64,000 bases of DNA. Source: Brachionus koreanus (Eukaryota; Rotifera; Eurotatoria; Ploima; Brachionidae). A program made the translations under genes and the position numbers. Below the pieces are notes generated by a model, which saw nothing but the letters and a program-made list of their open reading frames with translations, had not been told where the DNA came from and did no database searches. The stretch spans positions 2,723,437 through 2,787,436 of the forward strand of contig PJRA01000313.1 of assembly GCA_016987375.1 (NCBI GenBank), written 5' to 3'. Position 1 is the first letter of the stretch; each line of letters starts with the position of its first letter. Below, one piece after another: positions 34,401 to 48,201 of the stretch.

Positions 34401-35549
34401 TTTGTTTGCATGCGAATATTGATCTAAATTATTGAATTTTTTTTTACTCTGAATGTTCGAAAAAGCTTTTATTAACTCTTTATTTTTGGCAAATAAATAG
34501 AAAAAATTTGCTTAAAGGTTTTATTTTCAATTTTAAAAGTAAGAATTATTTCCTTACATATAAACAAAAATTATCAAAATGTTCTCTCTATTTGTTTCAT
34601 CTACAGATTAAATCGTCAAAGTACTAGTTTTTGAAATTTAACGAAAAAAATTTAACATGATTTAATTGATAATAATTTATCAAAACACTTATTTAAATTT
34701 AAACAAAATGAGTCAATCGAAATTTTCTTTAACAGAGAAGTGCAAAAGCAATTTTTTTTTGATTAGTCTGTTAATTTAAATTGAGATAAGTAAATTGAAA
34801 CTGGTTTAAAAATAATTTATTGTTATTTTAATTGATTTTAAGAGATTTCAGCAACAACAACATCAGCAGCATCGATAATTTTAGATAATTACTGTTATTT
34901 CATTTAAGTAGCTTCTAAGATGTAAATTAAAATTTGAAAATAAAAACGTTTTGTTAAAAACCTAAAATTTTATCGATTTTTAACCCCATAGATTTAAATT
35001 TTAAATTTTTACATAATTCATTTTAAAAAAAAACCTGAAATTTTAATTCAAACATGTAGTAGGTCAAAATAGTATTTTTGAAAATGAAAGAACAAGTATG
35101 CCTGAAAATGTCAGGGTTCATTCATTGATCAAACTTAAATATAAAAATCATAATTGTTTTATTATAATATTACAAGAATTTGAAATCGAAACTATCAAAT
35201 AATTTCATTCTAAATAAAAAGAAATTATTCAAACTTGATTTATTTTCTACTTCTTTTTGGAAGGCCTAAGCCAATAGAAGTTGGTTTTTTAGAAAAATCT
35301 TTTACAGATCATTAAGGTTTAATACCAAATATTAGCTTAGTTCAATTTCCATATGGGCGCTTACTTATTTTAACTCATTAATCCGATTCTGATATCTTTT
35401 GCCATATAAGTAAATTATCAAAATTTATTATAATTTTAGGTTCTTATTTTATTTTTTATAATTTAGTTTTAAGTTAGATTGGAAAATATTTCAAACTAGT
35501 TATTTTTGGGGTTAATTACTATTGAGTAGAACAATTTCCAAGATGAAAA
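31441..35549. other. 4.1-kb gene-free AT-rich interval
   Basis: This is the longest stretch without a recognisable gene. A 74-codon open frame at 33895-34119 has an AT-driven composition (N, K, I, L, Y) and no family resemblance, so I do not call it. No RNA gene or long repeat was noticed. The interval separates divergently transcribed PALS2-like and CAMTA genes and so includes both promoters; regulatory sequence is plausible but not identifiable here. Confidence 0.55.
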
Positions 35550-35560
35550 ATGACTCGTAA
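35543..35560 (+). promoter_or_regulatory. Five-codon upstream ORF overlapping the CAMTA start
   Basis: ATG AAA AAT GAC TCG TAA begins 7 bases before the predicted CAMTA ATG and ends inside its first codons in another frame. If the leader includes it, ribosomes must skip or reinitiate, which would lower CAMTA translation. Whether the leader really contains it is unknown. Confidence 0.35.
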
Positions 35561-38500
35561 TATTTTGCCAAAGAGTCAAAATATCAAGCTAAATGAAAAC
35601 ACGTCACTTTCACTTAGTGGCGAAAATTCCAATATTTTTTTCATCGCCAAATCGGAGGACGAATCCACTGCACTATTTAAAAATAATCAAGTCCTAAATT
35701 TGTCAGTCGATCGACCATTTTCTACTCATCGGCTCAATCAATGGCACACAAATGAGGAGATCTTTAACATATTAAGCAAATGCAGGTACTTATTCGGCAA
35801 TGATGAGCTAACACGTAGAGAACTGAGTTATTGGTTTACAGATGAAGTAGTCCAAAAGCCAAGAAATGGTTCGGTACTTTTGTTCGATCGGCGCAAAGTG
35901 AAAAATTTCAAAAAAGATGGATTTAATTGGAAAAGAAGAAAAACTGGTGGAGCCAACTCGGTGAGAGAGGACCGAATGTATTTAAAAATAAATGGAGTAG
36001 ATTGCATTTATGGTTGTTATTCACATTCTTCTATAATTCCTACTTTTCACAGACGATGCTATTGGCTTATAGATAAGCCAGACTTTGTTCTAGTTCACTA
36101 TTTACAAACGCCAAATAACGAAACTGGTGAATGTTACATCAATTTAAACTTGGGTCATTTGGTCAATAATTCGGAAGAAAATGGTCTCAATACCGAAGAG
36201 CTGAAAACCGAAATAAAGTCAATGTTATGGCCTTATTATCTAAGTCAAATTTTTTTTAAAGAAAATTTAAAACATTTCAAACAAAATTATCACAGTCTTA
36301 CTTTCAAGCCATTTTATCAGAATCCCGAGTCTTTTTTGAAAGATTTTTTGGATCAAATATTTTTTAATGACAAAGTTAATTTGACCTCGTTTAGAGTTAA
36401 CTTATTATGTCAAGATTTAAATGATCTTTTGGACCAAACCAAAGACGAACAAATTCAAAATCAAGAGAATCAAATAGTTAAAAATTATGATGCCATTACA
36501 TTGAGCATCCAACTTTCAACTTATCATTGTTTTTCAGATGTAATTTTTTGTTACACTTAATTTTTTCTAAACTTTTTGTCTAATTTAGGCCGAAGAAAAG
36601 ATTTTTTTCATAGCAAATTGGTCTGAAATTGCCATTGAACAAAATTCTAGATTTAAATTATTCATCTGTTCAAAAGAAATTATTCTAGAAAAGCTTAATT
36701 CAAATGTATTTGAATGTGTGCTACCAAATTTTGATTTTGTTTTTGAAAACGAAAATCTAATGAGCTATCAAACAGAAATTTTAATCTTCTATAATGAGTC
36801 TCCAATTTGTGAACCAATACCATTTGAAATTAGAAAGCCAGAGAATTCCACTAGTAATTTTAGTATTGTTTTTTAATGGAAAAAAAGCTAAAATTTTTTC
36901 TAGATTTTGAAATTTTACTTTTAATTTAATTTTTGGTCAGTCAAAATTTTAAATCCAAATAATCTATGCAATTTTCTAATAAAAATTTATATTCTATTAA
37001 AGTAAAAAAATAGTTTCAATTCTAAGAAATGTAATTAAGTTTTTAAATTTTATTTCTTGTCTTTTTTTTAAATTTTTTATTGAATTATTGAAAAAGAGTG
37101 TTAGACATTTTTTTTTAATTCCAATTGAATCTAATTATATATTATTTGTTTTGCATTTTTTTAAAGTGCTTACTTATTAAAGTTCATATATCAAATAGGA
37201 ATACCAAGATTTAACAAATTCTTTATTTAGATAAATTAATTTATTTCATTTTTTCTCTAAAAAAAAATAATATTTTTATTTTATCTAATTCGAATAATGA
37301 TATAATTACCAACTAAAAGTTTAAATAAACAAAACTTAATTTTTTTACTTAATTTTTATTTTTTTTTTCTTTAGTTTAAAAATGATTAATATTTTTTAGG
37401 ATTCAAAGGTATTTTAAAGATTTTTTTTTAACAACTTTATCTTATCTTCTCACCACTGGGAAATGTTTGTACTAAAAGAATCATTAAAAAAGTTTAATTA
37501 AATTTTATTTTCTTAGCTTTATTTCTTTTTTTATAATCCTAAAACTTAGATCTAACGATTAAAATAAAATTTTTAAGGGTTAGTTTACAAGACACAATTT
37601 CAAATTATGGAAAAGCTTCTTTTGATATCTAAGCAACTAAAACTGAATCTAGGTGATTTGTATTTCCACGAAAACTGCAAATCTTTAAGTTTTGAAGAGA
37701 AAGTACTTTTCATTATCGAAAAATCATGTGCCGAAGAACAGCTTCCATTAGATTTTCATTACGATGCCAGTCTTCTTAGTGAACATAAAACCATTCTTCA
37801 TCTTTGTGCTCAAATCGGCTCCTACTCAATTTGTGAAAAATTAAAAAATATTCATCAATCAGATAGAAAATATTCGATTTTAATTAGTGAATTAAATTTG
37901 GCATCAACTGATTTTAACGGTTATACGCCCACATATTTAGCTCTTTTAAATAAGCATTTTGATTTGGTTATTTTTTTGTATACCTGGCATTTTGAGCAAA
38001 ATCTGAGTAAAAAAAATTTCGTTTCATGGATAGCAGATCATGATAAGATAGTTGAATTATGTAAACTAAAAGAAAATATAACTCTAATGGAAAAAATTGA
38101 AAAACTTCAAGCTGAATTTCAAAGTCAAATGGTCAATTCAAATCTTGAACAAGAGTCAATAGAAAAAATAAAGCAACAAATTATTCCATTTTCAATAACT
38201 AATCAAGATTTAAACTCATTGCCAAGCCCAAACATTAATGCTGTAATAGACGAGAATTTTAATTTTATTGAAAATTTAGGAGACCTGTCCAGTTTATTGT
38301 CTGAAGATACTAATTTTAATGATTTAAATAATGATAAGCAATCTATAAATGTCGATTTGAATAATTTTATCAATTTTGAGAATGACTTCATGGAACCTAT
38401 TTCAGCTCCAATATTACCATGTCGCTCAAGCGATGATCAAGATGAAAAAATTAAAGCACTAGCAGATAACATAATTGCAGCAATGCCTCATAAAATTAAG

Positions 38501-40696
38501 TCTCATAGATACTCAAGTTCAAATTTGATGCAGACCAAAACTCAATTTTTCGAAAACGAGAATTCAAAAGAGTTTTCATTTCACAGAAATTCAACTAGTT
38601 TTGATGAGGGATACGAAGGTAGTTGTTCAGATCCGAAATTTTGTCTAAATAGCTGCTATTCATCTTCGACTAGATCGTCACTTAGTCCAACAACATCTGT
38701 TTCTTATCAATATGATTTAACAAAGCATTTAAACAATGAACAAAGTTTAGATGATAGTCCTGGAGATGAGTCAATTGGCTCCGGCTCTTTTCATATTGAA
38801 TGTACACCAAGCACTGCTGAATTTTGTCAGTATTTTCATGCTTCATCTTCATCAGTTTATTATAAAAATGCTATTGAAAAAGGATTTTCTCAGCTCACTT
38901 TGACAGATGACGAACAACGTGAGCTATACGAAGCGGCATTAGTCATCCAAAATGCATACAGAAGATATGTAATGAGAAAAAAGAAAAAAATTAGATTGGA
39001 TTTGAAAAATTCAATCCAAGTGGAAGATATTCAGGGAAAAATTACAGAAAATTATGATGAAATCTCTCAAGTTTATCCTTCCTCATCATCTATGTCTTCT
39101 CTTCTTTCAGATTTATCATCTGCAAGGTCGAATTTGAGCTCACAAAATCATGATGAATTTTATGAAAATGTACCAAGAGAAGGTGAGGAAAATCGTCAGT
39201 ATGAAGCAGCTTGTATTATTCAGAAATATTATCGACGATATAAACAAGTAAGGAAATTTCAGTACTTTCAATTTTAGATAATTATTTAAAAGCATCTATT
39301 AATTGTTGAAAAGATCTTAATTTTAAAAAATTGTTAGGATTCTTAAAATATTTTTAATGCTAATAAAGCAGTTTCGACTTTATTTTTGAAACAAATTTAA
39401 AAAAATTTTTTTTTAAATTTTTCAAAAATTAATAAATAAATATTTTTTAAGTTAATAATTTAATTTTCAAAAAATTATCATTACTACAGATTATATTCAT
39501 TATCCACTAGGATAGAATAGGGTTAAAAAAAAAAAAAAGATATTCAGAGACTTCTAATATCTATTTTAATTGATAATGTAAAAATTTCTGTTTTTTTTTC
39601 CCTATTTTTCTGTTTACTTTTCATCATAATTTTTCAATAAGCTAAATCGAATAAAAAATGTCACATAAATTAATTTTCATTAATCATAATTGTTGAAAAA
39701 TCTATCTGTATTATTTTTAGCTATTGGAGTTGCTGTACAAACGCTTTCTCATATTTAAACAATTAATTAGATATTTTTCTTATAAACTAGTAAACTTTTC
39801 GAATCATCACGTCCTTTTTTTAAAAATAACATGATCAAACTAATTCTTTTTAGTATGAAAATTTACATAAATACACTGAAGCAGCAGTTAAAATACAAAC
39901 AAGATACCGTGCTTACAAGTCAACATCTGTTAATTTACCAAAATTCAGAGCCAACAGTAAAATCATGAATGGGTATCAGCCATACAACCATAGTTTGATT
40001 GATGAATCTTCCATAGGTGAATTTCCAAGTTTTTCGTCTAACCAAGAAAACCAGCCAATGCTACAAAATGATAACAGTAAACAGCTTATGAATCAAAAAC
40101 AAGTTGCTAGAAAGCTTATCAATGTGAGACAAAGTTCCAGATTTTCACCAGCTTCAACAAATCATTCAAACAAAACATCAGCTTGTTTAAATCGAAAATC
40201 AAGCGCTTCAAATTTGATAAATCAACCTTGTATTAGCAATCAAAATGATAAAAATTTTAAATTTTTTGAAAAGTAAAAAAAATAAATTTTCACTTTTAAG
40301 AAAAATGATTTTTTTTCTTAGTGATTCAGTCGAAATTGACGAAAAACAATTTACAAATGATAACTCAGAATTTAATTCAATTCCATTTCAAGATACATAT
40401 TCTGTTGAAAATTTTGATTTTACTCAATTTTACCCAGATCAAAATATGGATCAAAAAAAGCTCCCACAAAGGTAATTGTCAACATTTTCTCTTTTTAAGT
40501 TTTTAAAATATTTCAAACAATAAACTGTTAAGTAACTTTTGGAATTATTTGATTCAAGTAAGTGATCAATATAATATTTAATGTTGTCAAAAATGTTCAA
40601 TATTTCGTAAAAATAAATTCTATTCAAACAGTTAATTATATTGATAAAAAAATTCGAATCATTTTTACTTTATTTTTAAGTCCAACTATCCGTTGA
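35550..40696 (+). CDS. CAMTA: CAMTA calmodulin-binding transcription activator
   Basis: Six exons (35550-36539, 36589-36853, 37578-39247, 39854-40272, 40322-40471, 40681-40696) encode about 1,169 residues. CAMTAs are nuclear DNA-binding factors controlled by calmodulin. The CG-1 DNA-binding domain spans about 62-190: WHTNEEIFNIL, RNGSVLLFDRRKVKNFKKDG, WKRRKTGGANSVREDRM and CLYGC-like CIYGCYSHSSIIPTFHRRCY. Exon 2 carries a diverged TIG-like region. Exon 3 has the helix QFQIMEKLLLISKQL, ankyrin-like repeats (TILHLCAQIGSYSICEKL, DFNGYTPTYLALLNKHFDL) and IQ motifs (VIQNAYRRYVMRKKKK, IIQKYYRRYKQ); exon 4 adds VKIQTRYRAYK. The two ORF blocks look like two genes, but a phase-1 donor at 36854 and an acceptor at 37577 join them in the order expected for CAMTA. 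The very last exon (SPTIR, stop) is uncertain. Confidence 0.88.
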
Positions 40697-40757
40697 AATA
40701 CAAAGCTGCTAAAAACAATTGGGGAACGAATCTTGGAAGCAAATCTAAATTTGATAA

Positions 40758-40859
40758 ATGATTAACAAACAGTCACAAAGCTATGCTTCCATTAATGTGA
40801 ATATACCTTCTATTAGTGTTGAAAATCCTTCTTTCGAAAAAGACAAAATTTTAGCTTAA
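40758..40859 (+). CDS. Possible alternative C-terminal exon downstream of CAMTA
   Basis: This small open frame reads MINKQSQSYASINV then NIPSISVENPSFEK, and stops after DKILA. Its composition (S, P, N, polar) resembles the CAMTA tail more than the AT-rich DNA around it. A CAG acceptor lies inside at 40770-40772. I could not find a join from CAMTA exon 5 that keeps this frame, so it may be a 3' UTR frame or part of an alternative end. The rest of 40697-41378 holds nothing I recognise. Confidence 0.2.
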   Translation: MINKQSQSYASINVNIPSISVENPSFEKDKILA

Positions 40860-41378
40860 TAATGAAAGTTTGTTTTTATTTTTAAATTTTTTATCCGGTT
40901 TTGTTCAAAAGTATTTTTCTATATTGAATCAAAATGTGGTATTTAAAACCTAATAAAAAACTATGTAATGATTTTTCAACATTTATTCAGGTTAAATTTT
41001 TTTTATTACTTCAATTACTTTTATGACAAACCTATAATTGTTTCAAAACTAATATTTTTAATCATTTTTAAATAAAAATAAAAAAATTATTTTTTTCAAT
41101 ATTATTAAAATCTAGATAATTTTGTCTTAATTCGTGATCTAAATAAAAACAATTGCTCTTAAATATTACCATTTTCGATAATTGAAGCTGAATAAATTTA
41201 GAGGCAATTTTGTTTGAAATGGTTCATTTGTTCGCCTCTGTTTTATCTTTTTTTTTAATCAAGAATTGATAAATTAATAATGACCGTCCTGAACACATGA
41301 CCGAGTTATAGCAATTAAGCATTAAGTTTGTGTCAGTTGGTATCGTTTTTTTTTTGTTTTTTTCTAAAATTACTAACA

Positions 41379-44300
41379 ATGCTTGATGTTAATATTGTTA
41401 TATTCAGCTTAATATTGATTTCGCAATCTCAAATTTTTAAAACAGAACCAATTTTTTCTGAAAACACAATAAAAAAATCAGAAAATATTGTCTTGTATGA
41501 AAACATTCCTTTAAAAACTGGTAATTCTAGAAAAGATTAAATATTACAAACAATTTTTATTTAAAAAAAATTTAATAGAAATTTTGATTGTTACTGCATC
41601 TACAAATAAGGAAGCTTATCCAATTAATTACTCTCTAATAGATTCAAATGGCTTTTTCAGAATTAATGCTAGTACGGGAAGTGTAAGCCTATTTTCTCCG
41701 TTTAATAGACAAGTAACTATTTAAAAATAATAATTATTATAAAATTAAATCTTAAATTTTTAAAGACAAAGTACCAGTTTACTATTGTAGCAACTGATTC
41801 TGGACCAATAAAACAATCAGTAATTTTTTTGTTAAAAACCTTGAATTTCAAAAATATTTTATATTTTCAAGGCTTATTTGATAGCTAATATTGTTGTAGT
41901 AAGTTCAAATACTCAAGCTCCATTTTTCAATGATGATTGTGGTTATTTCATTTCAGTTAATGAAGTAAAAATCTTAGAAATTAAAGATACTTTTTTTATT
42001 CTAAAATTTAGATAGTTCCTCCTGAAACTGTTATTTATGATAGCATTTATCTAAATGATTCTAATTCGGAACAGAATGGTGTACCAAAAATTTTTTGTGA
42101 CAATAATGACTTGGATAATTCAGATGTAATCTTGAAAATCTTGTTAAATTTATCTGAAAACTTTTTTTTTTAAGGCTGCTGAATCATGCAATTACTTTAA
42201 AATTGATTTTCGAATAAAACATTCTGGTTTTTATCAATGTATTGTTACTTTGACTAAAAAATTAGACTATTTGATTAAAAAAAATTTTGTTGTATCTATT
42301 ACAGCAGAAGTAAACAAAAAATTTTAATTTAGTAAGAAATAATTAATTTTCAAAAAAAAAAAAGATTTTAATGAAAAAAGTCACAACTTATTTGATTGTA
42401 GAAATTAATCAAGAGCTTGAGCCAAAATTTTCACTGTCAAATTATCTATATGTAGTATCATATGACAATTTGGTAAATTTAAAAATCTAATTATTTCAAT
42501 TATTTGATTTTTTTAAATAAAGTCCAATAACACATTAGAAACTAAAGTTATAAATGTTAACTTAGAAAAAACTCATAACATTAGCTTTAAACTATCAGAC
42601 TCAAAGGATTATTTTGAGCTAACTAGATTTTGGTGTTCGAATAAAATATGTTATCAAAATATTGAGCTTAAAAATTTAGTTCATTTAAGGACAAGCTATA
42701 AAATGAATATCACTTTTAACCAGATAATCGACAATCATATCATTCTAACAGCAGCTGAAATAACAGTAGTTTTCGATTATCCTCAAACAGCTCGCAAAGC
42801 ACCTGTATTTGAATTCCAAGAGTATACATTTTATATTTATGAAAATATTGCTCCAAATACTATAATTCGTAATGCTTCAGTGACAGTGTTTGAAGATGAA
42901 CCTTTATCAACATTTTACTCAGGTTTTTATCTTGAAGTTTTGGATGAAAACAACATATTTGATCTTGAACCGCATAATGGAATGGGAACTTTAATTAGTT
43001 GTCTTAAACTTAAACAAAATAAACATTTAGATCATGAGACTGGATTAACGATTTTTTACCTTAGAGTAATATTTTAGATAAAAAAAGTAAAAAAAATTTA
43101 CTTTATGTTTTTTTAGATAAAAGCAATTTCACGCTCAAATGTATCGTTATTTAGCTTTGCAAATGTTAAAATATTTATTAAGGATTATAATGAGTTTAGT
43201 CCATATTTTGAGAACTTAATAGTCACAAAAATTCTAAATGATCCAGAAAATTTGAACCCTGGCGATTATATCACTACATTGAAAGCAAATGATCAAGATT
43301 CCAATGATAAACAGAATGGTTTGGTGTACAATTTAATCGGAGCTCATCAGCATAAATTTACAATCGATTCACATGGTCAATTAAGACTTTTTAAAAAATT
43401 TGATTTTAAAAAAGATCCACAGCGACTTTATAATATTACAGTCATTGCTTACGATCAAGGAGGCCTTAGCAACTTAGCTCATCTAGTTTTATACTTAAAT
43501 ATATCCAACTTAGGAACTGTGAATAAATCAAATTTTTTTTGTTCGAATTTTTACTCAAGAGCAGAATTAAGTTTAATTGACTTTAAAACTCTTCAACCAG
43601 AACTTTATATTTCAATCAATTCAGATTTTAAGCTCAAATACACTATTTATGAGTCAGTTCCCAGATTGAACGAATTGAATATCAATTCTACGAGTGGAAG
43701 AATTTTTCTAAAGTCGCCAATTAATTCAACTATTTTAAATAGATACTCCAGGTAATTTAAAATTTTTAAATCAATTGTTTATTAATAAAGTTTCTAAATA
43801 AAAAAGAGTTGTTTTACATATTCAAGCATATCAAGTTCAAGATCTAGATGAATTAGATGACATTGTTTACTTTACGTCGATTAAGTGCATGGCTATAATT
43901 TATCTCAAGTCTTTTGATTATACATACATAGATGATCAAAGGCCTATTTTTTTACGAAATTATCAAATTCAAATTGAGAAAGAACAAGCAAAAAAATTAG
44001 TTCCATTAATGAAAATTGAAGCAATATCTATGAATCCAAATAATAACTCACCAATTGAATACACATTAATAAATGAAAATCAAAGAATTTTTAGCATCGA
44101 TACTTTTCAAGGCTTTGTTTTTCTTTTAGATAATGCTAATCTAGAAAATAAAATATATGACTTAACAGTATAACTAAAAAAATAATTTTATTTTTTATTT
44201 ATCTATTTATTTTATCATGTAGGTAGAAGCCAGGGATCAATCAAATGGACTAAATTCAACAACAAAAGTAATAATATCAATCGTTAAAGAATTCAAAAGC

Positions 44301-47300
44301 TTATTAAAATGCAGTCAAGATAATGTAATAGCCAGAATAGATCCTGATAGTTAGTGATAGGAAAAATTTTTCAAATTTTAAAATAATTTTTATGATTAAT
44401 TTTTTAGCTTTTTCCAGTCAAAATTTTATCACCCAAATCAACTGTTCAACTGAAAATCTATCAAAAAATTCTAAAATTACATTTGATATATCTTCGGCTC
44501 ATAAAATATATAATTGTGAAGGTTTTGAAATAAACTATGAACCAAGCATTGGAATTGATTCATTAACTGGAAGAATTTTGTCTTTTAAAAATTTGAATAG
44601 ACAAGACTTTTGTGATGCTTCATTTACAATCTTTGTGCAACAAGATGATAATTCTGTTTCAAGTAAAAATTTCAAATTTGTTAAAAAAGATAAATAGTTT
44701 TTCTTTTAAGTACCTTTTAAGCTCATTTTAATTAAAGATATGACTTCAAAACCCCCGATATTTATTCAAAATTATATAAATATAACATATTTGTCTGAAT
44801 ATGTCCACCCTGGTTCTTATATTACCACAGTCACTGCTTATGATCCAAAAACTTTTCAATTGATTGAGAAATATTCGATTGTTTCAGAAAGCTCATATCC
44901 GAAATCATTAAATAGATATTTTAAAATTGACAGTTTAACTGGTGTTATAAGTCTAAATAGACTTCCATTTGTCAATAAAGTTGAAATGACTATTTCAGCT
45001 ACATCGAATTATGGATTTATCTCGTATGCCACTGTAGTCATTGATTTGTCTTTTTTTTTTGCCAATTTTTTTTCAAACTTATATTTAGATTCTAAATTTG
45101 TAAGTAAATACTGAATGATTGTTAAAATATTAAAATTAAAGAGAAATTCTTTTTTTACAAAAGCTATTTGACAACATAACATTGTTTGAAGACAAATTTT
45201 ATTATAGTTCCATTTATAAAGCCAAAACAAGGTGTTTTTCTCGATATGATTTGAGCAAACATGTTTCATGTGGCAAAGTAGAATATTCACTTGATTATAT
45301 AGAAGATGATCAATCAAAAAATTTATTCTTAATAAACAATAAAACAGTAATTTTTAAATAAAATATAAACAATATCTTAACAAATTAATCTATTTTAGGG
45401 ACATACTTATTTATCAAGTCCTAAAATAGATGATTCAAACAGGGGCGAATATGTTCTAATAATCAACGCTAAAAGTGAATTGAATATCACTAAAGATAGA
45501 TTTATACGAGAAGATCAGCGTCAATTGAAAATTTTTTTTAAATCGTCATTATCTGATATTCCAACTTTGGATCAAGAGAAATATAATATTAAATTGCATC
45601 AAAACATATCAAATAACTCTATTATTTTGACTATAAAATATAAATGGAAATCAAATCAACCTTTAGAAGTTTTCATAGGCCAAAAATCAAATCAATTAAT
45701 AGACAAATATTTTTATGTAAAAAATTTGCAATTATTTGGCCAAATTCAACTTCTGATAAAAAATCCTCCAATATTATTTGATACTTCTAAAATTAATTTT
45801 GAAATATGGATATCTGATCCACAAAAAATATTAAAACGTGTCCTAATTGATGCTAGCATTCATTCCGATTTGATTCAATTGAAATATCCTATTTTTGAAT
45901 TTCCCAACAGAGCCGGCTATGTTCTGGATTTAGACCCTTCACTTATCGGAATTTTGAACAATACTTCAATATTGGATTTTGATGTAAAAGACGATCACAA
46001 TCAAATGATAAACATTTCTATTCTGAACAAAAATAATATACCTTTTTATTTGGACAATAGATCATTGCGAATTATTTACCCATTTCCGGATTATATTGAT
46101 TTTAGAAAAAAAAATTATTTGGTAATTTTTTTGTTTTAAAATTTATTTTTTATTCAATTAAAATTATTTATTAAAGCTGTTTATAGAAGCTCGCAATCAG
46201 AATTTTGAGCAAAATTTTATAACAGTTGATATAAGAGTTAAGTCGCTGGTGGATAATTTACCTCGTTTTGAGCGGGATCAAACTAGTGGACCTATTAGTT
46301 TAAGCATTTATGAAAATGTCTCATTATACCAATCTATTCTGGATTTGAACAATTTGGTTTTTATACCTAATGAGAATTTTTTTTTTTATGTCTTTGATAA
46401 AAGTAAAAAGTTTTTTGATAATTTTTTTGTTAATTTGAAATTTTTTTAAAGAGACAAACAACATTTCTGAAGCTTTCAATGTGAATTTAACTGGAAATTT
46501 TTGGTTACAACCGATTCAAAAATTAAATTCCAAACTAACTGAAATTTACAAGCTTGTTATTTATGTTACAGACACATCAATTAGCTCTTTAAGTTTTAAT
46601 GATCCATCCATTTCCAATAGAGCTCTTCTTTTTGTTAATGTTAAAATACTTAAAGTTAACGAAACAATTGCCAAGTTTTCTCAACATTATTCCAAATATA
46701 TTGGTATGAAATGTCATTCATAAATATCATTAAATATTTAAATTCTAAAAAAAATTTAAATTAGCTCTGGATCCTGTTGTTTACTTAGATAAAAAAATTG
46801 GTCAAGTCATAGCTGAGTCGAGCATAGCCGAGCCTATATATGATCTTATGGGATGCAATTTAGTGTCCGATTCTCTTATTTTTGTTGACACTCAATTTTG
46901 CGAGCTTTTTATTTTGAATAGAAAAACAGGTTATTTTTAAATTAAATATCTGTGAGAATGAAAAAAACATGGAAAAACTTACAATTTATTAATTGGAAAG
47001 TTTTTGATGATTTTTGAACAGATTAAATTCAATATATAAAAAGAAAAACAATTTATATTAAAATTATGTAGACTTAAATGGGAAAAAATGTTACCGCATT
47101 TTTTTATAAAAAATATTTGTTTTTTTCAGCCTCATTCTCAAACTATTTGTTTCTTTTTTAAAGTTGTTTTAAAGCCGTAAAATGTTTTTATATTTGTAAG
47201 ATAATTTTTTTTTAAATGACTGAAAATTAAGTTAATTGAATTGTATTTGCAATTATAGGTTGCTTTAAGTTTTTAGAACATTAAATGATTCATCAATAAT

Positions 47301-48201
47301 CTAACGAAAAATTAAATTTAATTTTTAAAATTGAAATTTGGATGCTTAATATTAATAAAAGCTTGTAAACAACTTTAAAGATATTTTTTTTTAAATTGAA
47401 TTTAAATATAAATAGGCATTATTTCAACTAATTCGTCCAATTATCAAACCTTTGTCAGCAATTACTTTGTTCTCAATATAATGGCTACATTTTTAAATGT
47501 TAGAACATCAACTGAAGTTTATGTTTTTATTGTGGAATCGAATTACAAAAGTCGATTTGTTTTTTCAGATATTTTTATGAGTCCAAGTTTTAGTCTTGGT
47601 TTTTTTAAAGATGATATAAATAGAATTTTAGCTAGAGAGTCAAATGATAGTTTAAGATTTGAATATTTGAGCTATTTCATTTCATTTCAAACATCGTCAG
47701 ATTTTTGGTAAAAAAAAACTCAATTATTAAAATGAAATAAAAAATTTTAATTTTTTTAGGCTTAATGCTTGTTTTTTTCTCATAAAAAAAGATGAGAAAA
47801 AAATTTTAGATTTTGAAGAATCACAAAGTGTTCTATTTAGCTCTGATTCTTTAAAAAAATATTTGAAAACTTATTCAATTTCAAATTTAGAAGTAGTATT
47901 AATCAAAATTAAAATAAAACAAAAATAATGTCGACTTCTTATTAAGAAATGTACTGGAGAGCAAGATTTAATATTAGATGATAAATTTTACCAAGAAAAC
48001 GGTTTGTGGAATTTAAATTCATTCTCAATCGGAATGTTTGTTCTTTCAAGCTTAATACTATTGACAAGTATTTTGTCCATCTGCTTACTCGAGATTTGCT
48101 GGGCCTCATTCTTAAGACAGAGTATGCTAGCTTTGACCACTGACTCAGATTCATTTGACGCTAATTCAAATAGTAAGATTAGTAAATATAATTTATTTTA
48201 A
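41379..48201 (+). CDS. Strongly divergent cadherin-like single-pass membrane protein
   Basis: Twenty-one exons join in frame to 1,774 residues: 41379-41520, 41579-41712, 41766-41819, 41872-41964, 42012-42125, 42175-42309, 42365-42472, 42523-43065, 43117-43751, 43807-44167, 44223-44349, 44408-44679, 44722-45099, 45164-45346, 45399-46121, 46177-46402, 46452-46703, 46765-46929, 47416-47707, 47760-47892, 47947-48201. It starts with a signal peptide (MLDVNIVIFSLILIS). About ten cadherin-like repeats follow, seen by linkers such as IFIKDYNEFSPYF, LILIKDMTSKPPIF, FDYPQTARKAPVF and DIRVKSLVDNLPRF. The canonical D-x-N-D-N-x-P-x-F calcium linker is degenerate in all of them, although ANDQDSNDKQNG and AYDQGG survive in one repeat. 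One transmembrane segment (about 1716-1740, SIGMFVLSSLILLTSILSIC) precedes a 34-residue tail. I recognise no ortholog. An alternative last splice may join it to 48583-50733. Confidence 0.75.

Noticed and set aside
37607..39277. Separate ankyrin/IQ gene
   Set aside because: An in-phase donor at 36854 and acceptor at 37577 join it to the CG-1/TIG exons in the order typical of CAMTA, and the frame is open 5' of its ATG.
45009..45317. 102-codon minus-strand frame
   Set aside because: It overlaps two exons of the cadherin-like gene on the other strand; the plus-strand joins explain the region.
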